A stretch of DNA of 51,513 nucleotides from Anaeroplasmataceae bacterium (GTDB taxonomy: Bacteria > Bacillota_I > Bacilli_A > Acholeplasmatales > Anaeroplasmataceae). Positions 31,753 to 41,621 of the stretch are shown piece after piece. The stretch is from NCBI GenBank assembly GCA_029067355.1, contig JAIEEQ010000005.1, forward strand, positions 1 through 51,513, written 5' to 3'. A model generated the notes under the pieces. That model was not told where the DNA came from. It saw only the letters and a program-made list of their open reading frames with translations, and did not search any database. Position 1 is the stretch's first letter. Every line of letters begins with the position of its first letter. Made by a program: the position numbers and the translations under genes.

Positions 31753-33491
31753 AATTAAAGAAATATGAAAAAAGACTGAAAAAGGAATACAAAGAAACCT
31801 TTGTGTCTAAGAAAATAAAAAGTAAAAGATATATTCAATTTAAGCTTAGGTATGTGGTAGCTACTGTGCTTGGAATTTTACTTGTAGGTTTGTTTATACA
31901 ACACCTTTGTGTATTAGGGCATAATGCAGCAGTAAAAAAGCATAATCTAGCCATTCGTCAAAAGGTTTATGATGTAGAAAATTCAAGCGCGCTTACAAAA
32001 GTAAAAGATGAGAAGGAAATAAATACTATTATTTTAAATTATAAAAATGAGAGTACCTATCAAGAGAAGGAAACCTCTATTTTGAGTAAGATATTTTCTT
32101 TGCGCATTGGCGGCTGTGCTGGCAAGGCTTATGCACCTCAACCAGCCCCAGGAGATTCAGGATCTAAGGATGCTTTTCATACCAATGTACAAATTGAGGG
32201 GATAGAGGAGGCAGATGTTGCTAAATCAGATGGAAGGTATATCTATTACTTGAATCTAAGCACACTTTTTGTTTATGACATGACAGAAGAAAAAAATATT
32301 GCAAGTATTCAAGATGATGGCTATGAGCTTTTTATTTATGAAGATATAATAATTACAATTGGAACAGCTTCGACCTGTATTTATGAGTTTACACAAAATG
32401 AATTAAATCAGCAAAAGAAGATTAGCTATAATTATTATCTTACCTCAAGAATGATGAAAGACAGCTTATATTTAGCTTTTGGAGATTATGTAAAAGAAAA
32501 TCAAATTTTATATAACAATTGTTATTATGATGCTTGTAGTAATCCAAATTACATTTACACCCTTTATCATTTAGATCTGAAGACGCTAGATACTAAAGTG
32601 GTACAGCTTTTAGCATCAAAAGATACAAAGCTTTATGCTTCTAATAATGCCTTCTATTTTGCCTCTTTAGAAAAACAATATACATCAATTTCTATTTTCT
32701 CTTTAAGCTTAGAGCCTATGGGGGTTATTCGTGTTCGCGGATATGTATTAAATCAATTCTCTATGGACGAATATGATAATTACTTTAGAGTGATTACAAC
32801 AGATACTTCTAGAAATGCAGAGGAGTTGAATACAATATCCATTTTTGATTTAACTACCTTGACTCGAGTTGGTTATTTAGATCAAGGAATTGGAAAGGAA
32901 AGACAGGTTGTTAAATCAGTTCGATTTGATAAGGAAATTTGTTATGTGGTCACGTATGAAACGAAGGATCCCCTTTATGAAATTAACTGTTCTAACCCTG
33001 AAGAACCAATCATAATCTCAGCCTATGAAGCCCCTGGCTATTCAAGTTATCTTCATCCTTTTAAAATGGGAGATAAGGAGTATGTATTTGGGCTTGGATA
33101 TACAGATAATGGGAGTATGAAAATTTCAGTCTATGAAAGAACCGAAGGGACTACACAAGTTGGGAATGACTTTATACTGAGTCAAAACGAGTATTACACC
33201 AAAGCAGATTATTATAATCCAAATTTAAATGAATCCATCTTTAATAATCATAAGGCGCTATTTATATATGAGGAGGATAGCTATCTTTATTTGGGGATGG
33301 CAGTGGCCTTTGATGCTTATCTAATTTTTAAAATTGATGTCACCTCAGAAGAGGTAATTACAATATATCAAGACATTACTTTAATTCTAGTTAGTTGGGA
33401 AGAATCCCTATCTAGAGCCTTTTTGAAAAATGGAAAGCTTTATATAACCAACTATAATCAAGTTATTGTAAGGTCTTTTACAAATGAGTAG
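31749..33491 (+). CDS. Membrane-anchored beta-propeller domain protein; candidate anti-sigma/sensor
   Basis: Basic N-terminus, one TM (YVVATVLGILLVGLFIQHL), then HTNVQIEGIEEADVAKSDGRYIYYL, typical of the Beta_propel family (PF09826). Confidence 0.82.
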   Translation: MKLKKYEKRLKKEYKETFVSKKIKSKRYIQFKLRYVVATVLGILLVGLFIQHLCVLGHNAAVKKHNLAIRQKVYDVENSSALTKVKDEKEINTIILNYKNESTYQEKETSILSKIFSLRIGGCAGKAYAPQPAPGDSGSKDAFHTNVQIEGIEEADVAKSDGRYIYYLNLSTLFVYDMTEEKNIASIQDDGYELFIYEDIIITIGTASTCIYEFTQNELNQQKKISYNYYLTSRMMKDSLYLAFGDYVKENQILYNNCYYDACSNPNYIYTLYHLDLKTLDTKVVQLLASKDTKLYASNNAFYFASLEKQYTSISIFSLSLEPMGVIRVRGYVLNQFSMDEYDNYFRVITTDTSRNAEELNTISIFDLTTLTRVGYLDQGIGKERQVVKSVRFDKEICYVVTYETKDPLYEINCSNPEEPIIISAYEAPGYSSYLHPFKMGDKEYVFGLGYTDNGSMKISVYERTEGTTQVGNDFILSQNEYYTKADYYNPNLNESIFNNHKALFIYEEDSYLYLGMAVAFDAYLIFKIDVTSEEVITIYQDITLILVSWEESLSRAFLKNGKLYITNYNQVIVRSFTNE

Positions 33492-34020
33492 AAAAATGGG
33501 AATGAGGCTCCTATTGATTTTTTTGATTGTGATGCTGACAAGTAGCTGTATAGAAAATGAATATAAAGAATATGAAGCAAAGATGATTTCTAAAATTGAA
33601 ACAGAGATTTTGGGAGAGTATCATATGTGGACTAGGTGTAAACGTATTTTTGATTTTGAGCAAAATCAAGTCCTTGACATTATAGATGTAGATGAGGAAG
33701 CATTAAATCAATTTAAACAGAATTCTTATAATGATTTTGAGTATGATGATATTAACAATCAAAAAAAGGTAATTACTACCTTTACTGAAGACAAAAAGAT
33801 AACGTTTATTAAAAATATAATATTTTTAAATATCTATTCTTGGCAGGATGACTATATTTCAAAGGATGTAGTATGTGGTAGTAGTTCAAGCATAACTATT
33901 TATTTTACAGATTGCACCTATAAGTCTACTATTTTCTATTATCTATATCCTAAAAATTATGAAAAGATTGTGTCGTGCTTTCAAGATTCATTTGAGGTTG
34001 GATGCTGGTATAATTCTTAA
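33484..34020 (+). CDS. Small lipoprotein of unknown function
   Basis: Signal peptide with lipobox LTSSC; overlaps the preceding gene. Confidence 0.75.
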   Translation: MSRKMGMRLLLIFLIVMLTSSCIENEYKEYEAKMISKIETEILGEYHMWTRCKRIFDFEQNQVLDIIDVDEEALNQFKQNSYNDFEYDDINNQKKVITTFTEDKKITFIKNIIFLNIYSWQDDYISKDVVCGSSSSITIYFTDCTYKSTIFYYLYPKNYEKIVSCFQDSFEVGCWYNS

Positions 34021-34082
34021 AAATTACTTTGTTTTTTTAAGAAACAGAGATTTTTAAAGCCCCTAGAAGTGTGAATTTTAAA

Positions 34083-34111
34083 TTGACAAATTGAGTGAAA
34101 AATGATAAAAT
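34083..34111 (+). promoter_or_regulatory. SigA-type promoter of the MATE gene
   Basis: TTGACA - 17 nt - TAAAAT. Confidence 0.8.
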
Positions 34112-34133
34112 AATTAGCGTCGAACAGCAACAA

Positions 34134-34175
34134 AACGGCGTAGAATTTCGTCAAGATTTTCTATGCCGTTTTTTC
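34134..34175 (+). terminator. Terminator hairpin inside the MATE leader (attenuator candidate)
   Basis: AACGGCGTAGAAT ... TTTTCTATGCCGTT then TTTT, between promoter and ORF. Confidence 0.75.
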
Positions 34176-34239
34176 TATTCTTCGTAGGTTTCAGACGCTC
34201 TTTACTCTGAGAAAGACGAATACTTTTTAGGAGAATATT

Positions 34240-35664
34240 ATGAATGATAAACAGAATTATGAAGCCTTAGGAAAAGAAAAAATCTCTAAGCTGATGGTTA
34301 AATTTTGTATTCCGTGTATACTATCCTTGCTGGTAAGCGCCTTATACAATATTGTTGACCAAATTTTCGTTGGAAATAGCGAATTATCTACATTAGGAAA
34401 TGCCGCAACAGGAGTAGTGTTTCCAATATTTATTATAGCTCAAGGCTTTGCATGGTATTTTGGTGATGGTGTAGCGGCATATATTAATATCCACCAAGGC
34501 AAGAAAGATACAGAAAAAATTCACAAATGTGTAGGAACTGGAATGGTGCTTACTCTAATTGCAAGTGTCCTTTTATTAGCCATATTTTATCCACTTAAGA
34601 TGAAAATCCTTATGCTATTTGGTGCATCTGAAAATAGTATTGGCTATGCAGTAGAGTACTTCAATATCATCCTTGGATTTTTCCCAATTTATATGCTATC
34701 TAATATGATTAATGCCGTAGTTCGTGCAGACGGAAGTCCATCTTGGTCTATGCTTTCTATGCTTGGTGGAGCAATTGTCAATATTATTCTTGATCCAATA
34801 TTTATCTTTGCCTGTAAGTGGGGAATGTCTGGTGCCGCATGGGCTACTGTAATAGGGCAGGTTGTTTCATTTGTCATTTCAATTGCTTATCTATTTCGCT
34901 CAAAAACCTTCCGTCTTTCTCTAAAAAGCTTTATTCCTGATTTGAAAGAATATGGAGAGGCCTTTAAGCTGGGAATTTCCTCCCTAATTACTCAAATGAC
35001 AATAGTTGTTATTTCTCTTGTTTGCAATATTATGCTTGCTAAATATGGCTCTATGTCAAAGTATGGTGTGGATATTCCTATTGCCATCATAGGAATTGAA
35101 AGTAAGGTATTTACAGTAGTAATTAATATTGTTGTAGGCATTGTGCTTGGTTCTCAGCCCATCATAGGATATAACATGGGATTAGGAGATTATGGCAGAG
35201 TCAAAAAGCTATATCGAGCAATATTACTTTCAACACTTGTTGTAGGACTGCTTTCCACAATTCTATTTGAAGCTGCTCCTGATGTGGTTGTAGGAATGTT
35301 TGGTAAGCCAACCAATATACCCAATCCTGATGATTATTGGGAGTTTGCACGCTTGACCTTCCGAATTTTCCTTGCACTAGTTACATTTACTTGTACGATA
35401 AAAATGACCTCTATATTTTTCCAAGCTGTGGGTAAACCAGTATTTGCTGTGTTAACATCTCTTATAAGAGATATCATCTGCTTTGTTCCGTTGATTTGTA
35501 TTTTACCAATATTTCAGGGCATAAATGGAATTTTGATTTCTGCGCCAATTGCAGATTTAATTGCTATGCTTGTAACAGCAATTTTGACAATTTTATTTTT
35601 TGTTCAGCTTGACAAAACGGGAAATCCAGTTCCAGAAGAAGTAGTAAATATTATCAAAAAATAA
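34240..35664 (+). CDS. MATE family efflux transporter
   Basis: 12-TM-like protein; PCILSLLVSALYNIVDQIFVGN, NAVVRADGSPSWSM, GSQPIIGYNMG. Confidence 0.93.
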   Translation: MNDKQNYEALGKEKISKLMVKFCIPCILSLLVSALYNIVDQIFVGNSELSTLGNAATGVVFPIFIIAQGFAWYFGDGVAAYINIHQGKKDTEKIHKCVGTGMVLTLIASVLLLAIFYPLKMKILMLFGASENSIGYAVEYFNIILGFFPIYMLSNMINAVVRADGSPSWSMLSMLGGAIVNIILDPIFIFACKWGMSGAAWATVIGQVVSFVISIAYLFRSKTFRLSLKSFIPDLKEYGEAFKLGISSLITQMTIVVISLVCNIMLAKYGSMSKYGVDIPIAIIGIESKVFTVVINIVVGIVLGSQPIIGYNMGLGDYGRVKKLYRAILLSTLVVGLLSTILFEAAPDVVVGMFGKPTNIPNPDDYWEFARLTFRIFLALVTFTCTIKMTSIFFQAVGKPVFAVLTSLIRDIICFVPLICILPIFQGINGILISAPIADLIAMLVTAILTILFFVQLDKTGNPVPEEVVNIIKK

Positions 35665-35726
35665 ACTATACTTTTGTGAAGTATAGCCTATTGATGATTC
35701 ATCATTTTTTATAAATTATGCCAGGC

Positions 35727-35755
35727 TTGTCAATGCGGGAAAATTGTGCTACAAT
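35727..35755 (+). promoter_or_regulatory. SigA-type promoter upstream of the small frameshifted gene
   Basis: TTGTCA - 17 nt - TACAAT. Confidence 0.65.
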
Positions 35756-35794
35756 CCTCTTGTGAAAATCTACAACAAATAATATGGAGTGTCT

Positions 35795-36164
35795 ATGGAA
35801 GAAAAAAGCAAGCCATTCAAATTTAAAGGGATAAGTCTATTTGTAATATTGTTTTTATTGTTGACTTTGTTTTCTTCATTATGGAAAAACAACTTATATT
35901 CTTATTGATAGAGAATATGGTAAAGCAATTTCTTATAGTGAAAATGCAATAAAAAGTGATGTTCCTATTGATATAATCGTGTATAGCGTCCTGTTGGCTT
36001 TCTGTTTGGCTTTTACAGCATTAAGTGTAGTCAAAATTACAAAAAAGAATATAAAGCATTGGATATGGATAATGATAGTTATACTCTTAATGTCAGGGCT
36101 AGCCACTTATGTTGCCTATGCATCATTTGATATGAATTATATAAATCAATTAAGGAATTTATAA
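35795..36164 (+). pseudogene. Small membrane protein gene with apparent frameshift
   Basis: ATG 35795 frame (MEEKSKPFKFKGISLFVILFLLLTLFSSLW...) stops at 35908; a second frame continues (KTTYILIDREYGKAISYSENAIKSDVPIDIIVYSVLLAFCLAF...) to 36164. Confidence 0.6.
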
Positions 36165-36184
36165 AAACAAATATCAAAGAATAC

Positions 36185-36221
36185 AAAAACACTCTTGAAT
36201 GGTTTATTTAAGAGTGTTTTT
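36185..36221 (+). terminator. Intrinsic terminator
   Basis: AAAAACACTCTTGAA ... TTTAAGAGTGTTTTT. Confidence 0.8.
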
Positions 36222-36307
36222 CCATCAATTGAAAGCCCAACTTGAAAATTTTAGTTATTAATTTTCTATATGAAGTGCAATTTATGATTGTTACATATAT
36301 TAATAAA

Positions 36308-36341
36308 AAAATAAAGGGGACTATAATCAGTCCCCTTTGAA
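36308..36341 (-). terminator. rpmB terminator
   Basis: On the minus strand CAAAGGGGACTGATTATAGTCCCCTTTATTTTTTTA. Confidence 0.88.
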
Positions 36342-36351
36342 AACAAGTCTA

Positions 36352-36540
36352 TTAAGCTCTTTCAAGATTGCACTTTTTTAAAGCTCTAGCAGAAATTTTT
36401 ACTTTCTTAACGTTACCGTTCTCATCTTTGATATGAACAGTTTGAAGATTTGCTTTCCATGTGCGACGTGTTGCATTTAAAGCATGAGATCTCTTGTTAC
36501 CTGTTACAGTACCTTTACCAGTGATATAACATTTAGCCAT
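36352..36540 (-). CDS. rpmB: 50S ribosomal protein L28
   Basis: [33 protein letters not shown]. Confidence 0.97.
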   Translation of the reverse strand: MAKCYITGKGTVTGNKRSHALNATRRTWKANLQTVHIKDENGNVKKVKISARALKKCNLERA

Positions 36541-36704
36541 AGTTCTTACCTCCTTATGACGTTAAAATTAAACTTCAAGCCCTATTAGTATACCTTAATT
36601 CTATAAGAATTGCAAGAACTTTTTAATTTTTTTCTAAAATGTTTGACTTTTGTTAAAAAAATTGATATATTTTATAAGTCGTTACTGATAAATGAAAATT
36701 TTGT

Positions 36705-36733
36705 TTTACATTTTCTATTTTTAATGTTATAAT
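36705..36733 (+). promoter_or_regulatory. SigA-type promoter upstream of the DAK2-family gene
   Basis: TTTACA - 17 nt - TATAAT. Confidence 0.65.
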
Positions 36734-36894
36734 GTTAAATGAATTAAACATTTTGAAGTGCGAGAGGTGATTTTACAAGAGTCGAATTGTGTCTTTTTGG
36801 AAGTTTTTTTGGAAGAGTTGTTTATTATTTTGATTACCCTATAGCCTTTGAGCTATAACATATATACTTAATTTGATATTTTAGGAGGATTACC

Positions 36895-38514
36895 ATGGCG
36901 GTAAGCAGTGTTAGCGTAGCTTTATTTAAGAAAATGGTAATGAATGGCGCTATTAATTTAAAGAATAACCACAAGAAAGTGGATGAGTTAAATGTTTTCC
37001 CTGTGCCAGATGGCGATACAGGTACAAATATGTCTATGACAGTAATGTCAGGAGTAAGAGAGATGGAATCTTGTGAGTCTTCTTCTATAATAGAAGTTGG
37101 AAAGGTTTTGTCTCGTGGAGCTTTAATGGGAGCTCGTGGAAATTCTGGAGTTATTTTATCTCAGTTTTTCCGAGGGGTTTATGTTGGAATGCAGAAGCTT
37201 GAACATAACGAATTAACAATTGAAGATTTTATGAACTGCTTGGAGTCAGGCTGTCGTGTTGCCTATAAGGCGGTTATGGAACCAGTAGAAGGTACAATAT
37301 TGACCGTTGTAAGAGAAGCAGCAGAACATACAAGATCACACATCAATGAGTTTGATACCATTGATGCTTTATTAGAATGCTATCAAAATGAAGCCCAAAA
37401 GTCTTTAGAGAATACTCCAAATCTTTTGCCTGTATTAAAGGAATCTGGAGTAGTTGATAGTGGTGGGGCAGGCTTTATAGAAATCATAAAAGGAATGATA
37501 ATGGCATTAAATGGAAAAATGCTAGAGGCAAATGAAGGGGCTTCTGCTCCTAAGACTGAAGAAAAGCCTGTTGAAATGCAAAATATTTACTGTACAGAGT
37601 TTTTTATTGCCTTGAAGGATTTAGGTATGTTTGATGAAGCGGGTTTAAAATCTTCTTTATCATGCCTTGGTGATTCCTTGTGCGTGGCTTTAGAAGGCTC
37701 TTGTTGTAAGATTCATCTCCATACAGATCATCCTGGACGTGTTTTGGAGCAGGCATTAAAATATGGAGAGCTAACTGACATTAAGATAGAAAATCAAAGA
37801 ATTCAGCATACTCATTTAAAAAATGGAGCCAAGGAATTAGGAAATGGACCTAAAAAGAAGTTTGCTTTAGTAGCTGTATGCTTTGGAGAGGGAATTTCTC
37901 AAACCTTTAAGGATTTAGGCGTTGACTATATTATTGAAGGTGGACAAACAATGAATCCTTCAACGGAGGCTTTTGTAGAAGCTTGTTCTAAGGTAAATGC
38001 AGAAAATATCATAATTATTCCAAATAACGGGAATGTTGTAATGGCTGCGGGGCAAGCAGCAGCATTAGTTAAGGATGCAGAGGTAGCTGTTCTTAAGGCT
38101 AAAACAATTGCTCAGGGCTATGCTTCCCTAATGGTATTTGACCCTGAAGCAGATATGGAAAGCAATCTTTCTGCAATGTTTGAAGCTGTTGAACACGTAA
38201 AAACTGGAGAAATCACATATTCTGTACGAGATACAGAAATAGGTGGCATAAAAATAGCTGAGGGCGACTTTATGGGTATTGCTAATGGTGAAATTGTGGT
38301 TTCTACAAAGAAGCAAATGGATGCTTTAACTAGCTTATTGCGTAAACTGATTGATGAGGAAAGTCAAATTATCACATTCTTCTGTGGAAAAGATGTTACA
38401 GAAGAAGAAAAGGGCACTCTTGAAGGCTTATGTCAGGTAATTAATCCAAATATTGAAGTTGAAATTGTTGATGGAGAACAGGATATTTATTCCTATATTC
38501 TTGCTATTGAATAA
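36895..38514 (+). CDS. DAK2 domain / fatty acid kinase-like protein (YloV family)
   Basis: NVFPVPDGDTGTNMSMT, SRGALMGARGNSGVILSQFFRG, ESGVVDSGGAGF. Confidence 0.93.
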   Translation: MAVSSVSVALFKKMVMNGAINLKNNHKKVDELNVFPVPDGDTGTNMSMTVMSGVREMESCESSSIIEVGKVLSRGALMGARGNSGVILSQFFRGVYVGMQKLEHNELTIEDFMNCLESGCRVAYKAVMEPVEGTILTVVREAAEHTRSHINEFDTIDALLECYQNEAQKSLENTPNLLPVLKESGVVDSGGAGFIEIIKGMIMALNGKMLEANEGASAPKTEEKPVEMQNIYCTEFFIALKDLGMFDEAGLKSSLSCLGDSLCVALEGSCCKIHLHTDHPGRVLEQALKYGELTDIKIENQRIQHTHLKNGAKELGNGPKKKFALVAVCFGEGISQTFKDLGVDYIIEGGQTMNPSTEAFVEACSKVNAENIIIIPNNGNVVMAAGQAAALVKDAEVAVLKAKTIAQGYASLMVFDPEADMESNLSAMFEAVEHVKTGEITYSVRDTEIGGIKIAEGDFMGIANGEIVVSTKKQMDALTSLLRKLIDEESQIITFFCGKDVTEEEKGTLEGLCQVINPNIEVEIVDGEQDIYSYILAIE

Positions 38515-38531
38515 TTTTTTGATAAAAAGTG

Positions 38532-38557
38532 ATGGTTGGAGGAATCCAACCATTTTT
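38532..38557 (+). terminator. Terminator between the DAK2 gene and recG
   Basis: ATGGTTGGA-GGAA-TCCAACCAT then TTTTC. Confidence 0.75.
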
Positions 38558-38581
38558 CTACACTAGAAAGGAGGCTATACT

Positions 38582-40570
38582 TTGGAATTAAAGGATATAA
38601 AGCACATTGGACCTGTAACCTTAGATACATTATATGCAAATAAAATTTATACACCAAAGGACCTTCTTTTACATTTCCCAAAGAAATATACCTTTTATCA
38701 GGTTGATAATGAGCATGCCTTTTGTGGAGAACTTCTTTGCTTTCGTGCAGTAATTGCTACAAGACCTGTATGGATAAAGACCATAAAAAAGACAAAGGCT
38801 TTTGTTTTTTATGCTTATGTGAATGAAAGAAAGATAAAATGTATTATTTTTTCTGGAGATTATTTGCGATTCAAATTGCAGGTAGGGGTATCAATAATTT
38901 GTTATGGAAAGTACAAGGAAAAAGAAAATGAATTTAGTCTAAGCGCTATTTTTTTTGATGATTTTACTTGTCGGATTGTGTTAGATTATGGAATACCTGA
39001 AATTCATAATAAGTTGATTCAAAATGCAATAGAAAAAATAGTAAAGGCTGGATATCATATTGAGGACGATCTACCTGATTATCTAATTGAAAAATATCGT
39101 TTAGGTCGAATGGATGAAATTGTTCGTCTGGCTCATTTTCCTAAGTCAGCAGTAGATTGTTCAAAAGTTTACAGAAGGGTGCGATATGAGGATTTTTTTT
39201 GGTATACTGCCTCTTTAGAGGCAGTAAAAAGGCTGAGAGATACTGAAATGAAGCAACCAAAGCAGGTAGAAAGAGCCATTTTAGAAGCTGAAATTCAAAA
39301 GTTATCCTATGAGTTAACTATGGATCAGACTATGGTGATTGAGGAGTGCTTACACGATCTTGAATCTTCTAAAATTATGAATCGCTTGATTCAAGGAGAT
39401 GTTGGCTCTGGGAAAAGTATCGTAGCCTTTTTATGCTCCTTAGCTGTAATTCATTCAGGATATCAGGTTGCCTTTATGGCTCCCACAGAACTTCTTGCTA
39501 AGCAACATTTTGAAAATGCAAAAAAATTATTTCCAGATCTTTCAATAGAACTTTTAACTTCTTCAGTGAAACAAAAGGATAAAGCAGAGGTTTTATATAA
39601 GCTTTTGCATGGAAGAATTTCGCTGATTATTGGAACCCATGCTCTATTAGAGAGTAAAGTCCTTTTTCATAGATTAGGTCTTGTTATCATTGATGAACAG
39701 CATCGCTTTGGTGTGAATCAAAGAAGAATGCTTTTAGAAAAGCTAAAGGGAGTAGATGCCTTATATTTAACGGCCACCCCTATTCCAAGAACTCTTGGAT
39801 TGACAAGCTTTGGAGATTTAGATTTATCTATGATTAAGACAATGCCTAAAAATAGAAAGCCTGTGATAACCAAGATTGTTTCTATGGATAATCTTTCAAG
39901 ATTAGCAATTACCCTGGAGAGACATTTAGCACTAGATGAGCAGATTTATGTTGTTGTGCCCTTGATTTCTGAAAGTGAGCATTTGGATTATACGGATATG
40001 ACCCAAGCCTTATCTATTTTTAAGGAATTATTGCCTCAAGCAAAAATTGGAGTTTTGCATGGAAAGATGAAAACTAGTGATAAGGATGCGATTATGAATG
40101 ATTTTAAAAATCATAAATTAGATTGTTTATTATCTACAACAGTTATTGAGGTTGGAGTTGATGTCAAAAATGCAACAGTAATGGTAATTTTAGATGCAGA
40201 GCGATATGGTTTGTCTCAAATCCATCAGCTACGTGGACGTGTTGGAAGAGGAGATATTCAATCCTATTGTTACTTGGTTACAACTAAGGAAGGAGTTCAA
40301 AGGCTAGATATCTTAGAAAAAACTGTGGATGGATTTGTATTAGCGGAGGAAGATTTTAAGCTTCGTGGTCCAGGAGATTATTTAGGAGAAGAACAGTCTG
40401 GTTTTAACAGCTTAAATTTTGATTTTGAATCTAAGGATATTTCAATTTGGAAATGTGCTTTAGCCGATAGTAAGGAATATATTTCCAAATTTATGGCAAA
40501 TGAAGTTCAAAATACAAGGTTGGCAGAGATTTTTAAACAGATTTCTTTGAAAAAAACAAAAATTAACTAG
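38582..40570 (+). CDS. recG: ATP-dependent DNA helicase RecG
   Basis: TTG start; GDVGSGKSIVAF, APTELLAKQHF, DEQHRFGVNQR, TATPIPRTL, QLRGRVGRG. Confidence 0.97.
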   Translation: MELKDIKHIGPVTLDTLYANKIYTPKDLLLHFPKKYTFYQVDNEHAFCGELLCFRAVIATRPVWIKTIKKTKAFVFYAYVNERKIKCIIFSGDYLRFKLQVGVSIICYGKYKEKENEFSLSAIFFDDFTCRIVLDYGIPEIHNKLIQNAIEKIVKAGYHIEDDLPDYLIEKYRLGRMDEIVRLAHFPKSAVDCSKVYRRVRYEDFFWYTASLEAVKRLRDTEMKQPKQVERAILEAEIQKLSYELTMDQTMVIEECLHDLESSKIMNRLIQGDVGSGKSIVAFLCSLAVIHSGYQVAFMAPTELLAKQHFENAKKLFPDLSIELLTSSVKQKDKAEVLYKLLHGRISLIIGTHALLESKVLFHRLGLVIIDEQHRFGVNQRRMLLEKLKGVDALYLTATPIPRTLGLTSFGDLDLSMIKTMPKNRKPVITKIVSMDNLSRLAITLERHLALDEQIYVVVPLISESEHLDYTDMTQALSIFKELLPQAKIGVLHGKMKTSDKDAIMNDFKNHKLDCLLSTTVIEVGVDVKNATVMVILDAERYGLSQIHQLRGRVGRGDIQSYCYLVTTKEGVQRLDILEKTVDGFVLAEEDFKLRGPGDYLGEEQSGFNSLNFDFESKDISIWKCALADSKEYISKFMANEVQNTRLAEIFKQISLKKTKIN

Positions 40571-40621
40571 TTTTTAAAGGCATAAAATGCTAAAATGAAT
40601 GTAATTAGGAGGAGAAGACCT

Positions 40622-41620
40622 ATGATTAAAATTGCAGTAGATGCGAATGGTGGAGATTATGGTGTTGAAACTACTGTATTAGGTAGTATGATGGCCATAA
40701 AACAATTTAAGGATATAGAGCTTATTTTATATGGAGATGAAAATAAAATTAAGCCTTTATTAAAGGATTCAACAAGAATAACAATTGTTCATACTGAGGA
40801 TACAATCTCTATGGGAGAGCATGATCCAGTAAGAGCAATTCGTACGCAAAAGGAGGCTTCCTTATGTCTTGCGATGAAAGCATGTAAGCTTGGAGAAGCG
40901 GATGCGTGTGTTACTAGTGGACCTACACAATGTGTTGTAGTGGGGGCACATTTATTGGTTCGCCGACTACCACAGATGGAGCGTGTTGCGTTATGCCCTT
41001 TTGTTCCAAACTTAGATGGTCGTCCAAGACTTTTACTTGATGTTGGAGCAAATGTTGAGTTAAAAAAGGAGCATTTAGGAAGTCTTGCAATGTTTGCATC
41101 AGTAGTAGCAGAGGAGGTCCTTAAGGTTAAGAATCCTAAGGTAGGATTACTAAATATTGGTTCAGAGCCTGGAAAGGGCAGAGAACTGGAAAAAGAGGCC
41201 TATGAATATTTAAAGGACTTACATGGGATTCATTTTTATGGCAATGTAGAGCCTACTGAAATGATTAATTGTCCTTGTGATGTTGTTGTTACAGATGGAT
41301 TTTCAGGAAATATTTGCTTAAAGTCTATTGAGGGAACAGCCAAAACTATGGGAACCATGCTGACTCAGGAAATTAAATCCTCTCTTGGTGGTAAGCTTGG
41401 ATACTTATTTATGCGCAAAAATTTAAAGCGATTCAAAAAAAGAATGAGCACAAAGGAAGTTGGGGGTGCTATGCTTTTTGGTTTATCTAAGATTGTTGTT
41501 AAAGCCCATGGAAATTCAGACCCGCTTGCATTTTTCCATGCCATACGCTTGACTAGAGAGCTTGTTGAAGCTGACATTATTCAAAAGGTTGTAGCAAAGC
41601 TTCCAACAGAAGAGGTATAA
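40622..41620 (+). CDS. plsX: Phosphate acyltransferase PlsX
   Basis: MIKIAVDANGGDYGVE, DTISMGEHDPVRAIRTQKEASL, VTDGFSGNICLKSIEG. Confidence 0.95.
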   Translation: MIKIAVDANGGDYGVETTVLGSMMAIKQFKDIELILYGDENKIKPLLKDSTRITIVHTEDTISMGEHDPVRAIRTQKEASLCLAMKACKLGEADACVTSGPTQCVVVGAHLLVRRLPQMERVALCPFVPNLDGRPRLLLDVGANVELKKEHLGSLAMFASVVAEEVLKVKNPKVGLLNIGSEPGKGRELEKEAYEYLKDLHGIHFYGNVEPTEMINCPCDVVVTDGFSGNICLKSIEGTAKTMGTMLTQEIKSSLGGKLGYLFMRKNLKRFKKRMSTKEVGGAMLFGLSKIVVKAHGNSDPLAFFHAIRLTRELVEADIIQKVVAKLPTEEV

Positions 41621-41621
41621 A

